Positions 1-7,117 of a stretch of 33,585 bases of DNA are shown here, piece after piece. A model generated the notes under the pieces. The model ran no database searches, was not told where the DNA came from, and saw nothing but the letters and a program-made list of their open reading frames with translations. Numbering within the stretch: the first letter of the stretch is position 1; every line of letters begins with the position of its first letter. The stretch lies in NCBI GenBank assembly GCA_023386795.1, contig JAEWJB010000151.1, positions 1 to 33,585 of the forward strand, written 5' to 3'. The stretch is from Pseudomonadota bacterium (GTDB lineage Bacteria > Pseudomonadota > Gammaproteobacteria > Xanthomonadales > Xanthomonadaceae). Made by a program: the position numbers and the translations under genes.

Positions 1-20
1 GGCAGGACACGCCACCGCCT

Positions 21-45
21 TGTAGGAGCGGCTTCAGCCGCGACC
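21..45. repeat. REP-like palindromic element at the left edge
   Basis: The 25 bases contain the palindrome GCGGCT-TC-AGCCGC (28-41) behind a TGTAGGA head. Short elements of this form occur as dispersed intergenic repeats in Xanthomonas, Stenotrophomonas and Lysobacter genomes; I recognise it from memory and see only one copy here. It overlaps the end of the first gene: the stop codon (TGA, complement of 34-36) and the last three codons (Gly-Arg-Gly) lie inside the repeat. Confidence 0.55.
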
Positions 46-426
46 CCGCAACCCCGCCACCAGCGCCCACAACAGCGACACGCCCACCGCGACGACCACC
101 ACCGCGCTGAAGCCCAGCCACGCCGCGCCACGTTCGCCGTGGAAGTTCAGCGCCACGTTCCCCGCCAGCAGCATCGACACCGGCAACCACGCCAGCGCCG
201 CCACGAACGTCATCGTGGCCCACAGGCGTTGCCGGGTGCGTGGCCTGGCCGCCAGCCAGCCCGCCAGCGCGGGTGCGAACAGGATCGAGGCGGCCAGCAG
301 GTTGCCCAGCGGAACACCGCCGGGCAGCTCGGCGCCCAGCCACTCGCTGCCGGACACCAACGCGGCCAACGCCAGCGGCACCCACAACAACAAGGCACCC
401 AGGGCAAAGGCGCGTTTCAATGACAT
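34..426 (-). CDS. Small hypothetical inner-membrane protein (130 aa)
   Basis: I do not recognise a family. The protein is strongly hydrophobic with about four predicted membrane segments (roughly residues 7-25, 40-60, 70-90 and 104-125), and it starts with Met-Ser-Leu-Lys-Arg, a positive stretch that would keep the N-terminus in the cytoplasm. A short basic stretch (PRTRQR, about residues 61-66) sits between the second and third segments. No catalytic motif is visible. The ATG at 426 has no clear Shine-Dalgarno sequence. The last codons and stop are supplied by a REP-like repeat, so the C-terminus may have been changed by that insertion. It lies 52 bases downstream of prpF on the same strand and could be read through from the propionate operon, but nothing ties it to that pathway. 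Confidence 0.6.
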   Translation of the reverse strand: MSLKRAFALGALLLWVPLALAALVSGSEWLGAELPGGVPLGNLLAASILFAPALAGWLAARPRTRQRLWATMTFVAALAWLPVSMLLAGNVALNFHGERGAAWLGFSAVVVVAVGVSLLWALVAGLRGRG

Positions 427-478
427 GCGGGCACGGGCTCGCGCGCGAAAGCGCCCACCTTAGCACCGGGCATCGCGA

Positions 479-1666
479 TCAGAAGCTGTCGCCCGGCACG
501 CGCACCCAGCCTTCCATGAGCACGCGGGCACTGCGGCTCATCACTGCCTTGGTGACCACCCACTGGCCATCCACCTGCGCGGCTTCCGCGCCAACGCGCA
601 GCGTGCCGGAGGGATGCCCGAAGCGCACCGCGCCACGTTCGCCGCCGCCGGCCGCCAGGTTCACCAGCGTGCCGGGAATCGCCGCGGCGGTACCGATCGC
701 CACCGCCGCCGTGCCCATCATCGCGTGGTGCAGCTTGCCCATCGACATCGCGCGCACGCGCAGGTCGATGTCACCGGCGTCCACCTGCTTGCCGCTGGAC
801 GCGACATACGTCGCCGGCGGCGCGACGAACGCCACCTTCGGCGTGTGCTGGCGCCGGGCTGCCTCGTCTGGATGTGCGATCAACCCCATCTTCACCGCGC
901 CATGCGCGCGAATCGTCTCCAGGCGCGCCAGCGCGGCGGGGTCGCCGTTGATCGCTTCCTGCAGTTCGCTGCCGGTGTAACCCAGCGCGGCGGCATCGAG
1001 GAAGAGGGTGGGAATGCCGGCATTGATCAGCGTGGCCTGGAAGCTGCCCACGCCCGGCACGTCGAGCGTGTCGACGACGCGACCGGTCGGGAACATCGCC
1101 CCACCCTCCTCGCCATCGTCGGCGGGGTCGAGGAACTCCAGCTGCACTTCGGCGGCCGGGAAGGTCACCCCGTCCAGTTCGAAATCGCCGGTTTCCTGCA
1201 CCTGGCCGTCGGTCATGGGCACATGCGCGACGATGGTCTTGCCGATGTTCTCCTGCCAGATGCGCACGGTGGCCATGCCATCGCGCGGCAACCTGGCGGC
1301 ATCCACCAGCCCGGCGGCGATCGCGAACGGCCCCACCGCTGCCGAGAGATTGCCGCAGTTGCCGCTCCAGTCGACGAAATCGCTGTCGATGGCGACCTGG
1401 CCGAACAGGTAGTCCACGTCATGCCCGGCGCGTTCGCTGCGCGAGACGAGCACCGTCTTGCTGGTGCTCGAGGTCGCACCGCCCATGCCGTCGATCTGCT
1501 TGGCGTACGGGTCGGGGCTGCCGATCACCCGCTGCAGCAGCGCATCGCGCGCCTTGCCGGGCACGCGCGCTCGCTCGGGCAGGTCGTCCAGGCGGAAGAA
1601 CACGCCCTTGCTGGTGCCACCACGCATGTAGGTGGCGGGAATGCGGATCTGCGGGACGGACGGCAT
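479..1666 (-). CDS. prpF: 2-methylaconitate cis-trans isomerase PrpF
   Basis: PrpF works with the iron-sulfur dehydratase AcnD: AcnD makes trans-2-methylaconitate from 2-methylcitrate and PrpF isomerises it to the cis form, so the pair replaces PrpD in propionate breakdown. The protein (395 aa from this start) has the family N-terminal signature MRGGTSKGVFF (residues 14-24). It also has a lysine at 70 in TSSTSK and a cysteine at 104 in SGNCGN, which match in context and with a three-residue offset the functionally important Lys73 and Cys107 of Shewanella PrpF. I chose the ATG at 1666 because AGGAA lies about 7 bases upstream; a TTG at 1690 would add eight residues and overlap the preceding gene. 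It is the last gene of the prp operon, 20 bases after the SRPBCC gene. Confidence 0.95.
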   Translation of the reverse strand: MPSVPQIRIPATYMRGGTSKGVFFRLDDLPERARVPGKARDALLQRVIGSPDPYAKQIDGMGGATSSTSKTVLVSRSERAGHDVDYLFGQVAIDSDFVDWSGNCGNLSAAVGPFAIAAGLVDAARLPRDGMATVRIWQENIGKTIVAHVPMTDGQVQETGDFELDGVTFPAAEVQLEFLDPADDGEEGGAMFPTGRVVDTLDVPGVGSFQATLINAGIPTLFLDAAALGYTGSELQEAINGDPAALARLETIRAHGAVKMGLIAHPDEAARRQHTPKVAFVAPPATYVASSGKQVDAGDIDLRVRAMSMGKLHHAMMGTAAVAIGTAAAIPGTLVNLAAGGGERGAVRFGHPSGTLRVGAEAAQVDGQWVVTKAVMSRSARVLMEGWVRVPGDSF

Positions 1667-1686
1667 GGGCGTTCCTGTGGCGTGGC

Positions 1687-2148
1687 TCAAGGGTTGTCGG
1701 GAATCTCGGGTTCGACCAGCTGGGCAAGCAGGGTCAGCGACTCCTGCCAGCCGAGGTAGCAGAACTCGACCGGGATCTGCGCCGGGATGCCTTCCTGGAC
1801 GATATCCAGTTCGGTGCCGCAGGCGACGGTGCGCAGCTTCACGGTGGTGATCATTTCACCGGGCATGTTCGGGTCTTCGAAGGCGTCGGTGTGGCGGATC
1901 AGCTCGCCCGGCACCAGTTCCAGGTAGGTACCGCCGAACGAATGGCTCGACCCGGTCCCAAGGTTGGTGAAGGACATGCGGTACCTGCCGCCCACGCGCG
2001 CGTCGATCTCGTGCACCTTGCCTGTGAAACCGTGCGGCGGCAGCCACTTGGTCATCGCGTCCGGGTCAAGGAAGGCGCGGTAGATGCGCTCGGCGGGGGC
2101 ACGCAGCACGCGGTGCAGGCGGACGGTACCGGTCTTGTCGTGGCTCAT
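1687..2148 (-). CDS. SRPBCC/AHSA1-family protein inside the prp operon
   Basis: A 153-aa START-like (SRPBCC) domain protein of the AHSA1 type. The family hallmarks are visible: an N-terminal strand and helix with APAERIYRAFLDPDAMTKW (about residues 15-33), the VGGRYRMSF strand near 50, and a C-terminal helix beginning GWQESLTLLAQL. This fold makes a deep hydrophobic cavity that binds small molecules or client proteins; the ligand here is unknown. The ATG at 2148 has an AGGAGAT Shine-Dalgarno sequence directly upstream, which is why a longer start at 2187 is not used. It lies between acnD (69-base gap) and prpF (20-base gap), in the same direction, so it is almost certainly co-transcribed with the methylcitrate genes. 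It is not a standard member of that pathway and could be a passenger or an accessory protein. Confidence 0.85.
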   Translation of the reverse strand: MSHDKTGTVRLHRVLRAPAERIYRAFLDPDAMTKWLPPHGFTGKVHEIDARVGGRYRMSFTNLGTGSSHSFGGTYLELVPGELIRHTDAFEDPNMPGEMITTVKLRTVACGTELDIVQEGIPAQIPVEFCYLGWQESLTLLAQLVEPEIPDNP

Positions 2149-2217
2149 GGTCGATCTCCTGGTGTCGGGAAACGGCGCGGGCAGCATCGCACGCGCCTGA
2201 TGACACCGACGAACGAA

Positions 2218-4827
2218 TCAGGCGGCTTTCGACGCGTCGAGGAAATCCTGGGCAAAGCGCTGTAGCACGCCGCCCGCTTCGTAGATGGAGACTTCCTCGT
2301 CGCTGTCCAGGCGGCAGGTCACCGGCACCTCGACCACGCTGCCGTCCTGGCGATGCACCACCAGGGTCAGCTCGGCGCGCGGGCGGCGCAGGCCGACCAC
2401 GTCGAAGGTTTCCGTGCCGTCCAGGCCCAAGGTCTTGCGGTCCGTGCCCGGCTTGAACTCGAGCGGCAGCACGCCCATGCCGATCAGGTTGGTGCGGTGG
2501 ATGCGCTCGAAGCCCTCGGCCACGATCGCCTCCACGCCGGCCAGGCGCACGCCCTTGGCGGCCCAGTCGCGCGAGGAACCCTGGCCGTAGTCGGCACCGG
2601 CGATGATGATCAGCGGCTGCTTGCGCGCCATGTAGGTCTCGATGGCCTCCCACATGCGCATCACCCGCCCTTCCGGCTCCACGCGCGCCAGCGAACCCTG
2701 CTTCACCTCGCCATCGGGCGTGCGCACCATTTCGTTGAACAGCTTCGGGTTGGCGAAGGTGGCGCGCTGCGCGGTGAGATGGTCGCCGCGATGGGTGGCG
2801 TAGGAGTTGAAGTCCTCTTCCGGCACGCCCATGTGCGCGAGGTATTCGCCAGCCGCGCTGTTGGCCATGATGGCGTTGGAGGGCGAAAGATGGTCGGTGG
2901 TGATGTTGTCGCCGAGCAGCGCCAGCGGGCGCATGCCCTTCAGCGTGCGCGTGCCCGCCAGCGCGCCCTCCCAATACGGCGGGCGGCGGATGTAGGTGCT
3001 CTGCGGGCGCCAGTCGTACAGCGGGGCCACGCGCGCGGCATGGCCGCCGTGGCGGGCGAACATCGGCGTGTAGACCTGGCGGAACTGCTCGGGCTTCACC
3101 GACGCGCGCACCACTGCGTCGATCTCCTCGTCGCTCGGCCACAGGTCTTTCAGGCGGATTTCCTTGCCATCCACCACCGCGAGCACGTCCTTCTCGATAT
3201 CGAAGCGGATGGTGCCGGCGATGGCATAGGCCACCACCAGCGGCGGCGAGGCCAGGAAGGCCTGCTTGGCGTAGGGATGGATGCGGCCGTCGAAATTGCG
3301 GTTGCCGGAGAGTACGGCGGTCGCGTACAGGTCGCGCTCGATGATCTCCCGCTCGATCGCCGGCTCCAGCGCGCCGGACATGCCGTTGCAGGTGGTACAG
3401 GCGAAGGCGACCACGCCGAAGCCGAGCTGTTCCAGCTCATGCGTCAGCCCGGCCTCTTCCAGGTACAGCGCCACGGCGCGCGAACCCGGCGCCAGCGACG
3501 TCTTCACCCACGGCTTGCGATGCAGTCCCAGCCGGTTGGCGTTGCGCGCCAGCAAGCCGGCGGCGATGACGTTGCGCGGGTTGGAGGTATTCGTGCAACT
3601 GGTAATGGCGGCGATGATCACCGCGCCATCGGGCATCAGGCCCTGCGCTTCCTGCGCGCGCGCCTGCTCCAGGCCGGTGGCGATGCCGCGCTGCGCCAGG
3701 TCGGTCGTCGCCAGCCGCGCATGCGGGTTCGACGGGCCGGCCATGTTGCGCACCACGCTGGACAGGTCGAACTGCAGCGTGCGCTCGTACTGCGCGGTCT
3801 TCAGGTCATCGGCCCACAGCCCGGCGGTCCTGGCGTAGGTCTCCACCAGCTGGACCTGCGCTTCCTCGCGGCCGGTCAGGCGCAGGTAGTCCAGCGTCTG
3901 CCCGTCGATGAAGAACATCGCCGCGGTGGCGCCGTACTCCGGGCACATGTTGGAGATGGTCGCGCGGTCGCCGATGGTCAACGCCGCGGCGCCCTCGCCG
4001 AAGAATTCCAGGTACGCTCCGACCACCTTCTGCTTGCGCAGGAATTCGGTGAGCGCCAGCACGATGTCGGTGCAGGTGATGCCCGGCTGCGGGCGGCCGC
4101 TGAGTTCGACGCCAATGATGTCCGGCAGGCGCATCCACGAAGCGCGGCCCAGCATGACGTTCTCCGCTTCCAGCCCGCCCACGCCAATCGCGATCACGCC
4201 CAGCGCATCGACATGCGGGGTGTGGCTGTCGGTACCCACGCAGGTATCCGGGAAGGCGACGCCCTCCTGCTGGTAGATCACCGGCGACATCTTCTCCAGG
4301 TTGATCTGGTGCATGATCCCGTTGCCCGGCGGAATCACGTCCACGTTCTCGAACGCCAGTTTGGTCCAGTCGATGAAGTGGAAGCGGTCCTCGTTGCGGC
4401 GGTCTTCGATGGCGCGGTTCTTCGCGAACGCATCGGGCATGTAGCCGCCGCATTCCACCGCCAGAGAGTGGTCCACGATCAACTGCACCGGCACCACCGG
4501 GTTGACCTTGGCCGGGTCGCCGCCGGCATCGGCGATGGCGTCGCGCAGGCCCGCCAGGTCCACCAGCGCGGTCTGGCCGAGGATGTCGTGGCACACCACG
4601 CGTGCGGGAAACCACGGGAAATCCAAGTCGCGGCGGCGCTCGATGAGCTGGCGCAGCGAGGCTTCCAGCGTGGCCGGATCGCAGCGCCGCACCAGGTTCT
4701 CGGCGAGCACGCGCGAGGTGTATGGCAGGCCGGCGTAAGCGCCGGGGGCGATGGCGTCGACCACGGAACGGGCGTCGAAGTATTCGAGCCCGGTACCGGG
4801 CAGGGGCTTGCGGTGATGGAGGTTCAT
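2218..4827 (-). CDS. acnD: Fe/S-dependent 2-methylcitrate dehydratase AcnD
   Basis: An 869-aa aconitase-superfamily protein, the length expected for AcnD. The [4Fe-4S] ligands are Cys411 in ITSCTN and Cys477/Cys480 in CTTC. N-terminal aconitase motifs include DSHTPHVDALG (near residues 200-210). The C-terminal swivel domain carries DHLSPSN and the substrate-binding YGQGSSRDWAAKG segment. Its place between prpC and prpF, rather than next to a TCA gene, identifies it as the methylcitrate-cycle paralogue: it dehydrates 2-methylcitrate to a methylaconitate isomer that PrpF then corrects. The ATG at 4827 lacks a strong Shine-Dalgarno sequence. A GC-rich hairpin (4872-4894) lies in the 73-base gap after prpC. 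Confidence 0.96.
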   Translation of the reverse strand: MNLHHRKPLPGTGLEYFDARSVVDAIAPGAYAGLPYTSRVLAENLVRRCDPATLEASLRQLIERRRDLDFPWFPARVVCHDILGQTALVDLAGLRDAIADAGGDPAKVNPVVPVQLIVDHSLAVECGGYMPDAFAKNRAIEDRRNEDRFHFIDWTKLAFENVDVIPPGNGIMHQINLEKMSPVIYQQEGVAFPDTCVGTDSHTPHVDALGVIAIGVGGLEAENVMLGRASWMRLPDIIGVELSGRPQPGITCTDIVLALTEFLRKQKVVGAYLEFFGEGAAALTIGDRATISNMCPEYGATAAMFFIDGQTLDYLRLTGREEAQVQLVETYARTAGLWADDLKTAQYERTLQFDLSSVVRNMAGPSNPHARLATTDLAQRGIATGLEQARAQEAQGLMPDGAVIIAAITSCTNTSNPRNVIAAGLLARNANRLGLHRKPWVKTSLAPGSRAVALYLEEAGLTHELEQLGFGVVAFACTTCNGMSGALEPAIEREIIERDLYATAVLSGNRNFDGRIHPYAKQAFLASPPLVVAYAIAGTIRFDIEKDVLAVVDGKEIRLKDLWPSDEEIDAVVRASVKPEQFRQVYTPMFARHGGHAARVAPLYDWRPQSTYIRRPPYWEGALAGTRTLKGMRPLALLGDNITTDHLSPSNAIMANSAAGEYLAHMGVPEEDFNSYATHRGDHLTAQRATFANPKLFNEMVRTPDGEVKQGSLARVEPEGRVMRMWEAIETYMARKQPLIIIAGADYGQGSSRDWAAKGVRLAGVEAIVAEGFERIHRTNLIGMGVLPLEFKPGTDRKTLGLDGTETFDVVGLRRPRAELTLVVHRQDGSVVEVPVTCRLDSDEEVSIYEAGGVLQRFAQDFLDASKAA

Positions 4828-4871
4828 GGTCGGCTGCGCGATGCGTGGCGGTGGGGCGTCCTGCGGGAGAT

Positions 4872-4894
4872 GGCGGCGGCACGTGGCCGCCGCC
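4872..4894 (-). other. Intercistronic GC hairpin between prpC and acnD
   Basis: GGCGGCGGC (4872-4880) can pair with GCCGCCGCC (4886-4894) around a five-base loop. There is no T-run after it in the direction of transcription, so it is more likely an mRNA stability or processing element than a terminator. In such GC-rich DNA a chance origin is possible. Confidence 0.35.
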
Positions 4895-4900
4895 GGGGCA

Positions 4901-6061
4901 TCAGCCGCGCTTGTCCAGCGGCACGAACGGGCGGTCTTCCGGGCCGGTGTAGTTCGCCGAGGGGCGGATGATCTTGCCGTCGATGCGCTGCTCGATGACG
5001 TGCGCGCTCCAGCCGGCGGTACGCGCGATGACGAACAGCGGGGTGAACATCGCCGTCGGCACGCCCATCATGTGGTAGCTCACCGCACTGAACCAGTCCA
5101 GGTTCGGGAACATCTTCTTGATGTCCCACATCACCGTTTCCAGGCGCTCGGCGATGTCGTACATCTTGGTGTGCTTCTCCTCCTCAGAGAGCTGGCGCGC
5201 CACTTCCTTGATGACCTTGTTGCGCGGATCGGACACGGTATAGACCGGGTGGCCGAAGCCGATCACCACTTCCTTGCGCTCCACGCGCGCCTTGATGTCT
5301 TCCTCGGCCTCGTCCGGGGTTTCGTAGCGCTTCTGCACTTCGAAGGCCACCTCGTTGGCGCCACCGTGCTTGGGACCGCGCAGCGCACCGATGCCACCGG
5401 CGATGCAGCTGTACATGTCGCTGCCGGTGCCGGCGATGACCCGGCAGGTGAAGGTGGAGGCGTTGAACTCGTGCTCGGCGTAGAGGATCAGGCTGGTGTG
5501 CATCGCCTGCACCCAGGAATCACGCGGCTTCTCGCCATGCAGCAGGTGCAGGAAGTGGCCGCCGATCGAATCGTCGTCGGTCTCCACGTCGATGCGCACG
5601 CCGTTGTGGCTGAAGTGGTACCAGTACAGCAGCATCGAACCCAGGCAGGCCATCAGCTTGTCGGCGATGTCGCGCGCGCCGGGGTGGTTGTGGTCGTCCT
5701 TCTCCGGCTGCACGCAGCCGAGCACGGACACGCCGGTGCGCATCACGTCCATCGGGTGGGCCGACGGCGGCAGCGTCTCCAGCGCGTCCTGCACCGCGGC
5801 GGGGATGCCGCGCAGCGCCTTGAGCTTGCGCTTGTAGAAGGCCAGCTCGGCGCGGTTGGGCAGCTTGCCGTGCACCAGCAGGTAGGCAATTTCCTCGAAC
5901 TCGCTGGTGTTGGCCAGGTCGAGGATGTCGTAGCCGCGGTAATGCAGGTCGTTGCCGCTGCGGCCGACGGTGCACAGCGCGGTGTTGCCGGCGGCGGTGC
6001 CGGACAGGGCAACGGACTTCTTCGGCTTGAAGCCGGCGGCGGTGGTGGCTTGCTCGGACAT
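4901..6061 (-). CDS. prpC: 2-methylcitrate synthase PrpC
   Basis: Condenses propionyl-CoA with oxaloacetate to give 2-methylcitrate, the entry step of the cycle. The 386-aa length matches PrpC and is shorter than the TCA enzyme GltA. Citrate-synthase catalytic residues are His232 in GPKHGGAN, His271 in GFGHPVY and Asp322 in NLDWFS; an oxaloacetate-binding His lies in AEHEFNAS. The C-terminus has the arginine-containing IRPSANYTG motif. I used the ATG at 6061 (protein starts MSEQATTAAG) because GGGAG lies upstream and the family N-terminus begins there; the open frame continues upstream but overlaps prpB. It follows prpB by 55 bases. The neighbouring plus-strand fusion gene (7118-8359) carries a second, divergent citrate-synthase domain. 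Confidence 0.96.
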   Translation of the reverse strand: MSEQATTAAGFKPKKSVALSGTAAGNTALCTVGRSGNDLHYRGYDILDLANTSEFEEIAYLLVHGKLPNRAELAFYKRKLKALRGIPAAVQDALETLPPSAHPMDVMRTGVSVLGCVQPEKDDHNHPGARDIADKLMACLGSMLLYWYHFSHNGVRIDVETDDDSIGGHFLHLLHGEKPRDSWVQAMHTSLILYAEHEFNASTFTCRVIAGTGSDMYSCIAGGIGALRGPKHGGANEVAFEVQKRYETPDEAEEDIKARVERKEVVIGFGHPVYTVSDPRNKVIKEVARQLSEEEKHTKMYDIAERLETVMWDIKKMFPNLDWFSAVSYHMMGVPTAMFTPLFVIARTAGWSAHVIEQRIDGKIIRPSANYTGPEDRPFVPLDKRG

Positions 6062-6116
6062 GTCGGTACTCCCGGGGAATGCGTGCTTGCGGAATGAGGG
6101 AAACAGCGGGCGTGGC

Positions 6117-7004
6117 TCAGCCGGCCTTGCCGCTGAACAGCGCGTCCAGGCGCTGCTCGAAGGCGTGGTAGCCGATGCGCTCGTACAGCTCCTCGCGCGT
6201 CTGCATGGTGTCCACCACGTTGCGCTGATGGCCGTCACGGCGGATCGCGGCGTAGACGTTCTCGGCGGCCTTGTTGGCCGCGCGGAACGCGGAGAGCGGG
6301 AACAGCTGGATCGCCACGCCGGCCGAGGCCAGTTCATCGCGGCTGAAGAGCGGCGTCTTGCCGAATTCGGTGATGTTGGCCAGCACCGGCACCTTCACTG
6401 CGTCGACGAACTTGCGGTACGTCTCCAGGTCGTAAGCCGCTTCGGCGAAGATGCCGTCCGCGCCGGCTTCCACGCAGGCGATGGCGCGTTCGATCGCCGC
6501 GTCCACGCCGTCCACCTGGATGGCGTCGGTACGCGCGATCAGGAAGAAATCCGCATCGGTCTTGGCATCGGCGGCAGCCTTCACCCGGTCGACCATCTCG
6601 TCCTTGGACACGATCTCCTTGCCCGGACGGTGGCCGCAGCGTTTGGCGCCGACCTGGTCCTCGATGTGGCAGGCGGCCGCGCCGGCCTTGATCAGCGACT
6701 TGATGGTGCGCTCGATGTTGAACGCGCTGGGGCCGAAGCCCGTGTCGATGTCCACCAGCAGCGGCAGGTCGCATACGTCGGTGATGCGGCGCACGTCGAT
6801 GAGCACGTCTTCCAGCGTGTTGATGCCCAGGTCCGGCAGGCCCAGCGAGCCGGCCGCCACGCCGCCGCCGGAGAGGTAGATCGCCCGGTAGCCGGCGCGC
6901 TGGGCCAGCAGCGCATGGTTGGCGTTGAGGGCGCCGATGACCTGCAGCGGGGACTCGGCGGCCAGGGCGGCGCGGAAGCGGGCGCCGGCGGAAGAAACGC
7001 TCAT
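6117..7004 (-). CDS. prpB: 2-methylisocitrate lyase PrpB
   Basis: Cleaves 2-methylisocitrate to succinate and pyruvate, closing the 2-methylcitrate cycle. The 295-aa protein belongs to the isocitrate lyase/PEP mutase superfamily. The catalytic KRCGH motif is present with Cys123, the same number as in the E. coli enzyme. The metal-binding aspartates lie in VDIDTGFG, and the IARTDA and YLSGGGVAAGSLG segments are also typical. The ATG at 7004 has AGGAG about 9 bases upstream. It is the first gene of the operon, so the 113-base gap to the divergent gene at 7118 must hold the prp promoter; the gap contains an AT-rich nested palindrome (7082-7112) in otherwise GC-rich DNA. Confidence 0.96.
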   Translation of the reverse strand: MSVSSAGARFRAALAAESPLQVIGALNANHALLAQRAGYRAIYLSGGGVAAGSLGLPDLGINTLEDVLIDVRRITDVCDLPLLVDIDTGFGPSAFNIERTIKSLIKAGAAACHIEDQVGAKRCGHRPGKEIVSKDEMVDRVKAAADAKTDADFFLIARTDAIQVDGVDAAIERAIACVEAGADGIFAEAAYDLETYRKFVDAVKVPVLANITEFGKTPLFSRDELASAGVAIQLFPLSAFRAANKAAENVYAAIRRDGHQRNVVDTMQTREELYERIGYHAFEQRLDALFSGKAG

Positions 7005-7081
7005 GAAGGGGGCTCCTGGTGACGGACGGCGGCCCCGGCGGGGCCGTTTCGCGATGGCGTGCAATCTGGCACCATCAGTCC

Positions 7082-7112
7082 GGTTGATCAATCTTGATTC
7101 AATAAATCAACC
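7082..7112. promoter_or_regulatory. Nested inverted repeats: candidate operator for the divergent prp promoter
   Basis: Three inverted repeats overlap in 31 bases. The outer arms are GGTTGAT (7082-7088) and ATCAACC (7106-7112). Inside are TTGATCAA (7084-7091) and TTGATT-CAATA-AATCAA (7094-7110), giving a repeated TTGAT half-site in both orientations. The segment is AT-rich against its surroundings. It ends 5 bases before the start codon of the fusion gene and 77 bases before prpB. Only weak sigma-70-like -35/-10 pairs can be placed in it for prpB, as expected if an activator is needed. The protein that binds it is unknown; the adjacent HTH-citrate synthase fusion is the obvious candidate. Confidence 0.6.
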
Positions 7113-7117
7113 TATCC

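Noticed and set aside
1688..1690. TTG start for prpF
   Set aside because: It overlaps the stop of the SRPBCC gene and lacks a ribosome site, while the ATG at 1666 has AGGAA upstream and gives the usual PrpF length.
614..1759. 381-codon plus-strand open frame opposite prpF
   Set aside because: It is an antisense shadow of a clearly recognised gene, with no domain and no ribosome site.
2353..4971. Very long open frame (over 870 codons) opposite acnD
   Set aside because: It mirrors acnD codon for codon on the other strand, has a His/Arg/Ala/Gly-rich composition without domains, and arises from GC-rich codon bias.
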